From Novipirellula caenicola (GTDB lineage: Bacteria > Planctomycetota > Planctomycetia > Pirellulales > Pirellulaceae), in assembly GCF_039545035.1 (NCBI RefSeq), contig NZ_BAABRO010000005.1, forward strand, positions 1 to 64,000: a stretch of DNA of 64,000 bases, given 5' to 3'. Shown one piece after another: positions 1-9,192 of this stretch. Below the pieces are notes generated by a model. That model had not been told where the DNA came from, made no database searches, and worked only from the letters and a program-made list of their open reading frames with translations. The position numbers were made by a program, and so were the translations under genes. Position 1 is the stretch's first letter. The number at the start of each line of letters is the position of its first letter.

Positions 1-307
1 GCAAATCTCAGCGGTGAGCCGTGGGCCGTAAGGCACCGGGTCGTGCGTGGGACCCGGCCGCTGACGCGTCGCGGCTCATTAAATCAATAAGCCGTGAGTG
101 AGTTTCGGAGGGGCATGCGTCGACCGACCGAAAGTCTTGGCGACGTGTTGATTTAAGCGAAATGCAAATCTCAGCGGTGAGCCGTGGGCCGTAAGGCACC
201 GGGTCGTGCGTGGGACCCGGCCGCTGACGCGTCGCGGCTCATTAAATCAATAAGCCGTGAGTGAGTTTCGGAGGGGCATGCGTCGACCGATCGAAAGTCT
301 TGGCGAC
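1..307. repeat. Two tandem copies of a structured intergenic repeat (about 144 bp, period 163 bp)
   Basis: Positions 1-144 and 164-307 are nearly identical; I noticed one C/T difference near the end (C at 130, T at 293). The 19 bp between them (145-163) resemble sequence just before the third copy at 49853. Each unit can fold: an outer stem TGAGCCG/CGGCTCA (15-21 with 72-78; 178-184 with 235-241) encloses an inner hairpin CCGGGTC/GACCCGG (36-42 with 51-57; 199-205 with 214-220) with an 8-nt loop. Short minus-strand reading frames inside it are products of the repeat, not genes. The window starts inside the unit, so the array may continue upstream. Confidence 0.85.
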
Positions 308-356
308 TTTCGCTACACCTAGAAACGGCGGCGAACCAATAAGCGAGAACAGGATC

Positions 357-842
357 ATGTTTGGACCGAGTTTCATCACCGACATTGGCGACGGGCAAGC
401 TCAGTTGCGTTCGTGGCGATGTGGCCGAATCGTGATGCAAGGCGGCCGCTTTGTCAAAGTCCAGCGGCGGTGGGTCGCCGGCAGCGTGTCAGTGGCCCAG
501 GTTTGGTGGCAATCCAGATACGGGCGGATGAACGACGACATCTGCTGGTTGGATTACCATCAACCCTTTGGGATGCCAGGCTTCTTGACGCTCGACTACA
601 TTCGCTCGGGTCAGAAAGCCGGTTACAAAACGTTTATCGGCGCCATCCGCGTGCTCGAAGAAATCGCCCGTGTTCGCAATGCCGCCGCCATCGTGGCGCA
701 TGTCACCAACGGGGCGATCAGCGACCGATTGCTCGAGCGAAACGGATGGCAGCGGCATCTCGAACATTGGTCCGGCCGACATTGGATCCGCCGTTTCTAT
801 GACGGTTATCCCGAATCGGCCGTGACACGTTATACCGCGTAA
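357..842 (+). CDS. Small GNAT-like protein of unknown substrate
   Basis: 161 residues from the ATG at 357. The open frame extends up to 261, but that part lies in the repeat, so the internal ATG was chosen. The C-terminal half (NGAISDRLLERNGWQRH, then a basic-aromatic tail) resembles the end of the acetyl-CoA-binding fold of GNAT acetyltransferases, where an Asn-containing helix is followed by a Gly-Trp/Phe strand. The classical Q/RxxGxG/A loop is not clear, so catalytic activity is uncertain. There is no signal peptide. It is convergent with acs. It could equally be a conserved planctomycetal protein that only resembles GNAT. Confidence 0.6.
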   Translation: MFGPSFITDIGDGQAQLRSWRCGRIVMQGGRFVKVQRRWVAGSVSVAQVWWQSRYGRMNDDICWLDYHQPFGMPGFLTLDYIRSGQKAGYKTFIGAIRVLEEIARVRNAAAIVAHVTNGAISDRLLERNGWQRHLEHWSGRHWIRRFYDGYPESAVTRYTA

Positions 843-848
843 CGAACC

Positions 849-867
849 TCGCGATCGAGCATCGCGA
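849..867. terminator. Weak hairpin between convergent genes
   Basis: TCGCGAT (849-855) pairs with ATCGCGA (861-867) around a 5-nt loop, just after the GNAT-like gene and downstream of acs on the other strand. There is no following T-run, so factor-independent termination is doubtful. It is the only compact hairpin I see in the 99-bp gap. Confidence 0.3.
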
Positions 868-941
868 AGACGTTCGTTTCATCACCGATCCATCCGCAAC
901 GCATGGCGAGTTTCGCCACTGCAAATTTCGCTCGCGGACGA

Positions 942-2900
942 CTAGTCTTCGTCGCGGATCTTGGCCAACACCGAATAATCCTCGAGTGTCGACGTATCGC
1001 CGCCGATCTCGTTGCCCGAGGCGATATCACGCAGCAAGCGACGCATGATTTTGCCGCTTCGCGTCTTCGGAAGCGATGCGGTGAACCGCAGGTCGTCGGG
1101 CTGAGCCAGAGCTCCAATCTGCTTCCGCACATGCATCTTCAACTCCGTCCGCAACGCTTCGTCAGGTTCGCGATCGCGAATCGAAACAAACGCCGCGATG
1201 GCTTGCCCCTTGATCTCGTCCGGACGTCCGACGACCGCCGCCTCGCAGACCGCCGGGTGGCTGACCAATGCACTTTCGACTTCGATCGTGCTAAGCCGGT
1301 GTCCTGAGACGTTGATCACATCATCGATGCGGCCCATGATCCAGTAGTAACCGTCTTTGTCACGCCGAGCGTTATCGCCAGTCAGATATTTCCCGGGGAC
1401 CATTGACCAATATTGGTCGGCATAACGGTCTTCGTCACCCCAGATGCCTCGTAGCATCCCTGGCCACGGTTTGGCGATACACAGCATCCCGCCGTGGTGA
1501 TCGTCAACTTCGTTGCCGGTTTCGTCGACAATCGCAGGCACCACGCCCGGCAGCGGTGTGGTACACGAACCGGGTTTGGTTGCCGTGATCCCTGGCAACG
1601 GACTCATCATGATGCCGCCCGTTTCGGTTTGCCACCACGTGTCAACGATCGGGCAACGCTCGCCACCAATCTTTTTGTGGTACCACATCCAGGCTTCGGG
1701 GTTGATCCCTTCGCCGACGCTTCCCAGCAATCGCAAGCTCGATAGGTCATGTTTATCAACGTGCTCGTCGCCCCATTTGATAAAGGCGCGAATGGCGGTC
1801 GGAGCGGTGTACAGAATCGTCACCTTGTACTTTTCGACCAGATCCCAGAAGCGATCTTCGGCGGGAAAGTTTGGTGCGCCTTCGTACATCAAACAGGTCG
1901 CCCCGGCCGATAGCGGTCCGTACACGATGTAGGTGTGACCGGTGATCCATCCACAATCGGCGGTGCACCAATAGACGTCATCTTCGCGATGATCAAACAC
2001 CCACTGGAATGTCCGCTTGGCCCACAGGTTGTATCCTGCGGTGGTGTGTCGAATCCCTTTGGGTTTCCCGGTGCTGCCCGAGGTATACAGAATGAACAAC
2101 GATGCTTCGCTGCCCATCGGTTCGGCTGCGATTTCGCCAGCCTGTGTATCGACCACATCGTGCCACCACACGTCGCGGCCTTCGGTCATCGCCACGTCGT
2201 CTTGACCGGTTCGCTTGAGTACCAAGCAGTGCTGGACCGTCGGCGATTTTACCAGCGCCTCGTCCACCGTTTTCTTCAATGGCAAAATCTTGCCTCGGCG
2301 GTACAGCCCGTCGGCGGTGATCATCAATTTCGCCCCCGCGTCGTTATTGCGATCGACAATCGACTCGGCGCTAAAACCGGCAAAGATCACCGAATGGACC
2401 GCTCCGATGCGAGCACAAGCCAACATCGCAATCGCAAGCTCGGGAGTCATCGGCATGTAAATGCTGACGACATCACCGACACCGACGCCAAGTTGCTTGA
2501 GCCCTTCGGCGCACTTGCAAACTTCGCGGCGAAGTTCGCTGTAGCTAAGCGTTCGCGTATCGCCCGGTTCCCCTTCCCAAATGATCGCCGCACGATCGCC
2601 CCGGCCGGCGTCGATGTGTCGGTCCAAACAGTTATAGCTGGCGTTCGTCTTGCCGCCGACAAACCATTCAGCGTGAGGCGGATTCCACTTGCACACTTCG
2701 CTGAACGGCTCGAACCAATGCAGATGCTCGAGCGCTTCTTCACGCCAAAAGTCATCCGTGTTTTCGGCCGCACGCTTGTACATTTCCTGGTACTGGTCGG
2801 TCGTCGAAAAAACGGCCTTCTGAGTAAATTCGGCCGGGGGCGGAAACAAACGATCTTCGGTCAGAACGTGGTCAATTTGCCCTGAGGGAGATTTGGTCAT
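942..2900 (-). CDS. acs: Acetyl-CoA synthetase (AMP-forming)
   Basis: Cytoplasmic enzyme that makes acetyl-CoA from acetate, ATP and CoA through acetyl-AMP. From the ATG at 2900 the product has 652 residues, the usual length of Acs; the frame is open 23 codons further upstream but that extension is not Acs-like. Visible motifs: P-loop [11 protein letters not shown], the acetate-pocket region [11 protein letters not shown], the hinge region [13 protein letters not shown], and the C-terminal [11 protein letters not shown], whose Lys617 is the residue acetylated in other Acs enzymes to switch off activity. It is monocistronic and divergent from the MsrB gene. No Pat or CobB gene is nearby. Confidence 0.97.
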   Translation of the reverse strand: MTKSPSGQIDHVLTEDRLFPPPAEFTQKAVFSTTDQYQEMYKRAAENTDDFWREEALEHLHWFEPFSEVCKWNPPHAEWFVGGKTNASYNCLDRHIDAGRGDRAAIIWEGEPGDTRTLSYSELRREVCKCAEGLKQLGVGVGDVVSIYMPMTPELAIAMLACARIGAVHSVIFAGFSAESIVDRNNDAGAKLMITADGLYRRGKILPLKKTVDEALVKSPTVQHCLVLKRTGQDDVAMTEGRDVWWHDVVDTQAGEIAAEPMGSEASLFILYTSGSTGKPKGIRHTTAGYNLWAKRTFQWVFDHREDDVYWCTADCGWITGHTYIVYGPLSAGATCLMYEGAPNFPAEDRFWDLVEKYKVTILYTAPTAIRAFIKWGDEHVDKHDLSSLRLLGSVGEGINPEAWMWYHKKIGGERCPIVDTWWQTETGGIMMSPLPGITATKPGSCTTPLPGVVPAIVDETGNEVDDHHGGMLCIAKPWPGMLRGIWGDEDRYADQYWSMVPGKYLTGDNARRDKDGYYWIMGRIDDVINVSGHRLSTIEVESALVSHPAVCEAAVVGRPDEIKGQAIAAFVSIRDREPDEALRTELKMHVRKQIGALAQPDDLRFTASLPKTRSGKIMRRLLRDIASGNEIGGDTSTLEDYSVLAKIRDED

Positions 2901-3248
2901 GGTGGGAAAGCCAGTCAGGAAAAAGGGGGGAATCAATCGAACGCGAAGGCCCAAGCTTGCTGCCTTCAAACGCTTTGATGCTTACAAACGCTCAGTGTAA
3001 TGGAATCGACACGGCAATTTCACCACACAATGGATTTTATACTCGCATTGCAACCAGCTTACGACGGCATACGCGGGCCGTGATCCCCACTAGCCGACCT
3101 CCGATCCCCCCAAGCCACCTGTCTAATGGGGTGCCCCGCGAGGTGATTTCGCGGCTAGAATGGAAGGGATCGGAGGAGCGGACCTCACGATTTCAAAATC
3201 CAAACAATAACGATCACACACTCACGATCCGCTTGCAGGAGAATTCGC
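2901..3248. other. Intergenic region between divergent acs and msrB
   Basis: 348 bp that should hold both promoters. I see two direct copies of CAAACGCT (2967-2974 and 2985-2992) 18 bp apart, 67 bp upstream of the acs start, which could be a binding site or chance. No convincing -35/-10 pair or riboswitch-like fold was seen. Confidence 0.5.
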
Positions 3249-3983
3249 TTGAGACTGACTGCCATATTCCCCCTCCTCCTGGCTGGATGTTTTGCCGGTT
3301 GCGACACGAACGTTTCACGTCCCAGCGCCGCTGCGTCGCGTGCGGATGCGGCCAGCGACGAAATTGCCCACAACGAATCGGCGAGCACGGGGACAAACAG
3401 CGAAAGCACCGCCGCGATTTTCGTCTCGGCTCCCGCCGAACCCACCGACAATGCCGCAGCGGCCCCCCAACCGCAGTCGGCCACGGAAAAGAATGCGGGT
3501 AGCGAAACTGCAGCCAAGGCCAAGACGCCATTTTCATTCAATCCGCTCAATGAACGCGAAGCCTATGTGATTTTGCATAAGGGAACCGAACGAGCGGGAA
3601 TCGGTGAGTACACCCATACGAAAGACCCCGGCATCTACATTTGCCGGCAATGCAACGCTCCGCTGTACAGTTCAGAGAGCAAATTTGAAAGCCATTGCGG
3701 GTGGCCCAGCTTTGACGATGAAATCAAAGGGGCGGTCGAGCGGCATTTGGACGCCGATGGCGAGCGGATCGAAATTGTCTGCAGTAACTGCAAGGGACAT
3801 CTTGGCCACGTTTTCGAGGGAGAGCGATTCACCGCCAAAAATACTCGCCACTGCGTCAATTCGATCTCGATGCGATTTGTCCCCAAAGGCAAAAAGCCGC
3901 CTGCGGTCATCAAAGCCCCCACAGACAAGACGACCAAAACCAAACAGGAGCCTGCGAAAAAGAACGCTCCGAAAGCGGAGTAG
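3249..3983 (+). CDS. msrB: Lipoprotein peptide-methionine (R)-S-oxide reductase
   Basis: Repairs methionine-R-sulfoxide in proteins. 244 residues from a TTG start preceded by AGGAG at 3237-3241. The N-terminus is a lipoprotein signal (LLLAGC, lipidated Cys14), then an Ala/Ser/Thr-rich linker of about 75 residues, then the MsrB domain (about 98-213). Zinc ligands are the CxxC pairs C132/C135 and C178/C181; the catalytic Cys is C202 in RHCVNS, with GWPSF at 151-155. A Lys/Pro-rich tail follows. Most MsrB enzymes are cytoplasmic, so the lipid anchor implies repair of envelope proteins; the electron donor outside the cytoplasm is not evident here. Confidence 0.94.
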   Translation: MRLTAIFPLLLAGCFAGCDTNVSRPSAAASRADAASDEIAHNESASTGTNSESTAAIFVSAPAEPTDNAAAAPQPQSATEKNAGSETAAKAKTPFSFNPLNEREAYVILHKGTERAGIGEYTHTKDPGIYICRQCNAPLYSSESKFESHCGWPSFDDEIKGAVERHLDADGERIEIVCSNCKGHLGHVFEGERFTAKNTRHCVNSISMRFVPKGKKPPAVIKAPTDKTTKTKQEPAKKNAPKAE

Positions 3984-4167
3984 CGAGCACCGCGTCAGAG
4001 GGCGATCGGGTCGCTACGACGCGGATCGAGGCATTGCGACGCGGGGATCGCCCGCTGATCCCCGTCAAGCGAAGGTCCAATTCAATCGAAATTTTTTGAA
4101 GAAATGCGAAGCGATGGGCCGTCGGCGGTCTCTGTAGGCTTATCACCCGCTTTTTCCTTCACCCTGA

Positions 4168-5175
4168 ATGACGATCATGCGACACTTCTGCCTCCTCGCC
4201 CTGCTGTTTCTTGCTCAGGAATCGAATCTCGTGCGATCGCAATCCCCCACCAATCCGCCGATCGCCGAAACATCCAGTGATGACGAAACCGTGGTGCCGC
4301 GCTCCTCTTCGTTGGCCTTTCTAAACAAGACCGCAGGGGGGACCCAGGTCTGGACCGATCATGCATGGGTCGATGGAAACCGTCTTCAGCAGAATGCGTT
4401 GACGGGACATTGGCGTTTGCTGGACCGAAACAACAATCGCATCACTTGGGGGACTCGCCAGCACTGTGAAACGTGTTTGGCAGAACACACACCATCGGCC
4501 CCTGCGTCCCAATGCAAACGAGTCGTCATCCTGCTTCATGGTTTGATGCGGACGCATCATTCGATGACGCAGTTGGAAAAGGACCTGAAGTCGACCGACG
4601 ATGCCGAGATCATTCGGTTCTCGTACGCGAGCACACGTTGTTCGATTGGCGACCACGCAGCGGCGCTTCGCGAGTTGCTCGAACGATTACCCGAAGATAC
4701 GAAAATTAGCTTCGTCGGGCACAGCATGGGCAACATTGTCACGCGACATTTGATCGGCGATCTGCAACGTGACGGTGATCCTCGAAATCTGTTGCCGCGT
4801 TGTGAATCGATGGTCATGTTAGGACCACCCAATCAAGGCGCCGCCATCGCTCGGCGGCTAAACGCTACGGGTATCTTCGACGTCATCACCGGCAAAGGAT
4901 GCCGCGAATTGGGCAGTCAGTGGCAAGCGTTTGCGGATCGGTTGGCAACCCCGCCATTCCCCTTTGCGATCGTCGCCGGTGACGTCTCTTCGACCCCGAT
5001 TCAAAACCCTCTTGTCGACGGCGCGAGTGATTTTGTGGTCAGCATCGAAGAAGCACAACTCGAAGGCGCCGAAGAATTTCATACCGTGCCCGTGCTGCAC
5101 AGTTTCTTGATGAACAACGAACGGGCGCGGGAATTGACGGTCGACTTTCTAATCTCTCATCGCACTCAAAGCTAA
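4168..5175 (+). CDS. Secreted alpha/beta-hydrolase, lipase-like
   Basis: 335 residues with an N-terminal signal peptide (hydrophobic stretch at residues 6-16; the ATG at 4177 is an alternative start). The lipase-type core begins with the oxyanion strand VVILLHGL, carries the nucleophile elbow GHSMG (Ser186), an Asp in DGASDF as probable acid, and His311 in LHSFLM as the base. The fold and GPPNQGA resemble secreted bacterial lipases and esterases of the PGAP1/LipA kind; the substrate cannot be told. Its stop is 3 nt before the next gene, so it is probably co-transcribed with the FHA-GAF-cyclase. Confidence 0.85.
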   Translation: MTIMRHFCLLALLFLAQESNLVRSQSPTNPPIAETSSDDETVVPRSSSLAFLNKTAGGTQVWTDHAWVDGNRLQQNALTGHWRLLDRNNNRITWGTRQHCETCLAEHTPSAPASQCKRVVILLHGLMRTHHSMTQLEKDLKSTDDAEIIRFSYASTRCSIGDHAAALRELLERLPEDTKISFVGHSMGNIVTRHLIGDLQRDGDPRNLLPRCESMVMLGPPNQGAAIARRLNATGIFDVITGKGCRELGSQWQAFADRLATPPFPFAIVAGDVSSTPIQNPLVDGASDFVVSIEEAQLEGAEEFHTVPVLHSFLMNNERARELTVDFLISHRTQS

Positions 5176-5178
5176 ACC

Positions 5179-7080
5179 GTGGCGGATTTAATCGCGCAAG
5201 GGCCCCATGACCAACAGCGTTGGCGACGTGCATTGCCCGACGCCACGTCCGGTCGCGAAATCCTGCTGGGACGTGCTGACAGCGATTGGAATGTCCCGTG
5301 GGATCCCAAGATCTCGCGACGACACGCGCGAATCAAAGTGCATCTGGATCATCAAGTCGAAGTCATCCAGAACGTGCACGCTCGCAATCCCGTCTTCTAT
5401 CGTGGTCGACAATCGCCGCAATTCAAATTGACCGTCGGTGAACATTTTGTGATTGGCGAAACCACGTTCACGGTAGTCAATCGGCCCGGCGCCTCGGAGT
5501 TGCCATCGAGCGAGAATGTTACTCAGCACGTCTACGACTACACGGTGTTGCGACGCCGCCATTTCCGCGATGCCAATTCACGCATCGACATGCTGAGTCG
5601 TTTGCCCGACTTGATCACCAGCAGCGAGACCGACGAAGAATTGTTGGTGCGGATGACCAATGTATTGCTGCAAGCCACACCGGCGGCGACTGCCGTGGCG
5701 ATTGTCGCGTTGCAAGACGATCCGGCATCCGATCATCGCAACCGTCCGCGAGCGGAATTGCCCGTCCAAATCCTGCATTACGATAGCCGCGGGTTTGAAT
5801 ACGAATCGGCACAAGTCAGCGCACGACTTGCCCGTTCGGCGATCGAAACTCGCGAAAGCGTTTTGCAAGTCTGGTCTCCTCACGATGTGACGCAGAGTGG
5901 GTATACGACGAACGAGGGTGTCGATTGGGCTTTCTGCGTTCCGCTGCGAAGTATCGCGTGCCGTGGTTGGGCGATCTACGTCGCCGGTCAATCGTCAACC
6001 CATGGACGTTTTGATCCGCGAGACCAGAACGCGACCCCGCCGGAAGCGCTGCAGGATGATTTGAAGTTTGCCGAACTTGTTGGATCGATGGTCGCCAACC
6101 TACGGCAAACGCGACGATTGGAACGACGCCAAGCATCGATGCGACAATTCTTTGCACCTGTCGTGATGGACGCGTTAGCGAACCAAGATCCCGCTGAGGT
6201 GCTGCGGCCACGCGAAGCCAATTTGTCGGTCATGTTTTGTGACCTGCGAGGGTTCACACGAAAAAGCGAAGAACAATCCGACCATCTGTTGGAACTGCTA
6301 AACCAAGTCAGCGAGTCACTTGGCGTCATGACCCGTGCGATTCTCGATTGCGGTGGCGTCATCGGCGATTTCCACGGTGATGCGGCGATGGGATTCTGGG
6401 GTTGGCCGATCGCCCAACCCGATAATGTCGCTCGAGCCGCCAACGCCGCGATCCAAATTCGCAGGCAACTCGCAATTCATACCGACCGAGATCAAAACGA
6501 GATCGGACACCGCTTCCAACATGGTATCGGTATTGCAACCGGCAACGCCGTTGCGGGACAGATTGGGACTGTCGATCAGGTCAAAGTCACCGCGTTTGGA
6601 CCGGTGGTGAATCTCGCCAGCCGGTTAGAGGGACTGACCAAGCAATTTGGGGTGCAAACGATCATTGATGAACCCACCGCGATGGCGTTGAATCGGCGCG
6701 ACGATCGCGGAGCGATCAACGACAAATGGACAAAGACGGAAGCGATCAGCGACGAACAGACAAGTTCAGGGACGATTGGCGACGGCGACACGACGATGGT
6801 GACCCGGCGGTTGGCATTGGTGCGGCCCGCCGGTTTGATCCATCCGGTCAATATCTACGAACTCAGCCTAGCGAGCGAATCGCTCACCGCCGCTGACATG
6901 GTGACCTATCAACGCGGACTCGAGGCGTTTATCGAGGGCGATTGGACGGTGGCACGCGAGGCCTTTGCTTGCATTGCCGATCGAGATCGGCCGAGCCAGC
7001 GAATCCTGGCTCAAATGGCCCGGCAAGGACAATCGCCCCCTGCGGGATGGTTAGGAGTGCTGGATCTGGAAAAGAGCTAG
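5179..7080 (+). CDS. FHA-GAF class III adenylate/guanylate cyclase
   Basis: 633 residues from a GTG start. An FHA domain (about residues 18-100; GREILLGR, SRRHARIKV) should bind phosphothreonine peptides. A GAF domain (about 140-310) follows, then a class III nucleotide cyclase domain (about 345-520). Metal-binding Asp355 (FCDLRGFT) and Asp401 (FHGDAAMG) are present, as is the NLASRLEG helix with the transition-state Arg. A polar insert of about 40 residues follows the cyclase core, and the C-terminal 60 residues look TPR-like. No membrane segment. The FHA domain suggests coupling to Ser/Thr kinase signalling. ATP versus GTP preference was not determined. Confidence 0.93.
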   Translation: MADLIAQGPHDQQRWRRALPDATSGREILLGRADSDWNVPWDPKISRRHARIKVHLDHQVEVIQNVHARNPVFYRGRQSPQFKLTVGEHFVIGETTFTVVNRPGASELPSSENVTQHVYDYTVLRRRHFRDANSRIDMLSRLPDLITSSETDEELLVRMTNVLLQATPAATAVAIVALQDDPASDHRNRPRAELPVQILHYDSRGFEYESAQVSARLARSAIETRESVLQVWSPHDVTQSGYTTNEGVDWAFCVPLRSIACRGWAIYVAGQSSTHGRFDPRDQNATPPEALQDDLKFAELVGSMVANLRQTRRLERRQASMRQFFAPVVMDALANQDPAEVLRPREANLSVMFCDLRGFTRKSEEQSDHLLELLNQVSESLGVMTRAILDCGGVIGDFHGDAAMGFWGWPIAQPDNVARAANAAIQIRRQLAIHTDRDQNEIGHRFQHGIGIATGNAVAGQIGTVDQVKVTAFGPVVNLASRLEGLTKQFGVQTIIDEPTAMALNRRDDRGAINDKWTKTEAISDEQTSSGTIGDGDTTMVTRRLALVRPAGLIHPVNIYELSLASESLTAADMVTYQRGLEAFIEGDWTVAREAFACIADRDRPSQRILAQMARQGQSPPAGWLGVLDLEKS

Positions 7081-7175
7081 GTTTTGTCGGGGGCACCCTC
7101 TCTCCCTAACGTTGCCAGCGACTTACAATAGGGCTCAAATCCGCCCCAAAACCCCCAGACTAACCGTGGTACGCA

Positions 7176-9053
7176 ATGGGACTGCAACAGCTTAGCACAC
7201 AACCGTCTTTACTCCTTCGCACGCTCTGCTTCACCGCTTTGCTCGGGACTCAGACTTATTTTTCGAGTGAATCGGCGGCCCAATTGTCAGATAGCGATCG
7301 GGCACGATTGGTGTCCCAGATTCGCTATGACGCCAGCCAGATCACCGAAGACCGATTTCCTGACCTACAAAAGGCGAAACAGGACGTCGCTGAAAAGATT
7401 GAATCGGTTCGGCAGTTCATGTTGGCACAACGCTCGCAGAGCAATGGGCAAGCGTGGCTCGATTACTTGGACCTCGATCCGCTCGCGGACGCCTTGCAAT
7501 CCGATTCGCTTTCGGAGCTGGCACGAACGGCGATCGATACGCGTTTCCGCTTGATTGGAAACATCGAAGGGCTCGAAATGAGTTCGCTTACCCGGCTTCG
7601 CAGCTCGATCGAGCAACTGCTCGCGGCGATCCGTTTCCGCGACGGCGAGAAAGCGGCCGAACAACTCAGCAAACAGCTCGATTCATTGGCAGAGCGAATC
7701 GAGGCGATGGACAAAGTCCCGTCGGCCGAAGACGCAGCGGCGCTATCCGCATTGGTATCACTGCTCGAAGAATCGCAGCAAGCCCGTGGCGTGGTGGCAT
7801 CGATCCGCGAGGTCTTTGGACGTGCCAACGTCGCGATCTTTGTCGGCGAATCGGCAATCCAACAAGCCGTCAATCGCGACGTCAATCGATCACGTCCCAT
7901 CCGCGATTGTATTCTCGGGACACGGATTGTTGGCGAAGCGTACACAACCGGCTTTGTCACCGCGAACCTATTGCCCTCGATCGGCGCCGCCAGAATCCAA
8001 GTCTCGCTCAACGCAGACGTTTCGACTCGCAGCACGGGATACAACGGCCCGGTGAAACTTCGCACATTGGGTAACGCGCATGTGACCGCAACTCGCACGT
8101 TGAACATCAACGAATCGGGTGTCACGATGGATGCCGCCTATGCGACGGCGTCATTGAACACCGACATCACTTCGATTGAACACAAACTAAAAATCGTCCG
8201 CCGCATCGCTCGCAAGAAAGCTGCCGAACAGAAACCCAAGGCCGACCGGATTGCGGTCGAGCGGTTACGGCAACAGGTAGGCGAAGAGTTTGTGCAACAA
8301 ACCAGCGAAGCGGGCGGCATGCAAACGCCAAACATTTCGGAAAGGATCGGCCCGACGTTAAGCCGATTGTCGCTTGTCGATCCCGCTCGGCTATGGGGCT
8401 CGACCGATGATTCGCTGTTCGTCGATGCCACGCTTCGCCGCAACGACCAAATTTCGACGACCGTATCGCGGCCGCCGATAACGGTCTCGTACGATGCCGC
8501 GATTCAAATCCAAGAATCGGTGGTCGACAACGCACTGGGGCCATTCCTAGCAGGCCGCACGGTCAACGAAGCGACGATCAATGAATTGCTTGCCGAAGCA
8601 GGCCGCCCGGTCGAAAAGCAGGAAGGCGAGAATACGGAACCGCCGTTCGAGATCGACTTTGCTCGTTTACAACCGATCGTGTTCGAAGCTCGCGACGGCG
8701 CGATTCGCTTTGGCATACGCGGAACTCGCTTTGCCCAAGGCGAACGCGAGCTAAAGGTCCCGATGGAAATCACCGCTACCTATCGGCCCGCGATGACGCC
8801 CGAAGGGCACGCGATTCTGATTCGGGATGCCGATGTGAATGTCGACTTCCCCGGCCGAAAACGGCTAAGTGTTTCCCAGGCAGGGCTTAAGCGAACAATT
8901 CAAAATCGCTTTGACGAAGTCTTTCCGGAATCGCTTTTGCAACGCGAGATCGAAGTCCCGCAGACGGTTGAAATCGACGCGATTCGGGGCCAGCGATACC
9001 GCGTCCATCACATCGATTCGCGTGATGGATGGCTGACGATCGCCGTTCGCTAA
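7176..9053 (+). CDS. Secreted protein of unknown function
   Basis: 625 residues with a long signal peptide (cleavage probably near residue 36, after SESAA). I do not recognise a family. The first 200 residues are helical and charged, possibly coiled coil; the rest is mixed alpha/beta, with VVGEAYTTGF-like and beta-rich segments ending in DGWLTIAVR. No transmembrane helix beyond the signal, and no catalytic or metal-binding motif seen. The product is probably periplasmic. It is a single gene ending at the terminator at 9131-9167. Confidence 0.8.
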   Translation: MGLQQLSTQPSLLLRTLCFTALLGTQTYFSSESAAQLSDSDRARLVSQIRYDASQITEDRFPDLQKAKQDVAEKIESVRQFMLAQRSQSNGQAWLDYLDLDPLADALQSDSLSELARTAIDTRFRLIGNIEGLEMSSLTRLRSSIEQLLAAIRFRDGEKAAEQLSKQLDSLAERIEAMDKVPSAEDAAALSALVSLLEESQQARGVVASIREVFGRANVAIFVGESAIQQAVNRDVNRSRPIRDCILGTRIVGEAYTTGFVTANLLPSIGAARIQVSLNADVSTRSTGYNGPVKLRTLGNAHVTATRTLNINESGVTMDAAYATASLNTDITSIEHKLKIVRRIARKKAAEQKPKADRIAVERLRQQVGEEFVQQTSEAGGMQTPNISERIGPTLSRLSLVDPARLWGSTDDSLFVDATLRRNDQISTTVSRPPITVSYDAAIQIQESVVDNALGPFLAGRTVNEATINELLAEAGRPVEKQEGENTEPPFEIDFARLQPIVFEARDGAIRFGIRGTRFAQGERELKVPMEITATYRPAMTPEGHAILIRDADVNVDFPGRKRLSVSQAGLKRTIQNRFDEVFPESLLQREIEVPQTVEIDAIRGQRYRVHHIDSRDGWLTIAVR

Positions 9054-9130
9054 AACGCGTTATTTCGCAGTGCAGGTGTCACTGTTACCGACGCCGCACT
9101 TCCCGCTGCCTTTACGGTCCCGCAGCTCAT

Positions 9131-9167
9131 AAAAAAAACGCCGCCTGAGTCCTCAGGCGGCGTTTTT
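9131..9167. terminator. Bidirectional intrinsic terminator
   Basis: A perfect 16-bp inverted repeat (9134-9149 with 9152-9167) contains the GC core CGCCGCCTGAG/CTCAGGCGGCG, flanked by an A8 run at the left and a T5 run at the right. This is a classical intrinsic terminator usable from both sides, placed between the secreted-protein gene and the convergent porin gene. Confidence 0.93.
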
Positions 9168-9192
9168 CGTTTTCGATGCTTCGTCGTTTGGT

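Noticed and set aside
1-307. CRISPR array
   Set aside because: Only two long units (144 bp) with a 19-bp spacer, and no cas genes; a CRISPR repeat is far shorter.
261-356. N-terminal extension of the GNAT-like protein
   Set aside because: The extension lies in the repeat unit; the ATG at 357 is outside it.
8-440. Minus-strand reading frames of 63 and 89 codons in the repeat
   Set aside because: They encode the same peptide because both lie in copies of the structured repeat; no start signal and no homology-like features.
1935-2885. Plus-strand frame of 316 codons
   Set aside because: Antisense to acs, which has full-length family motifs.
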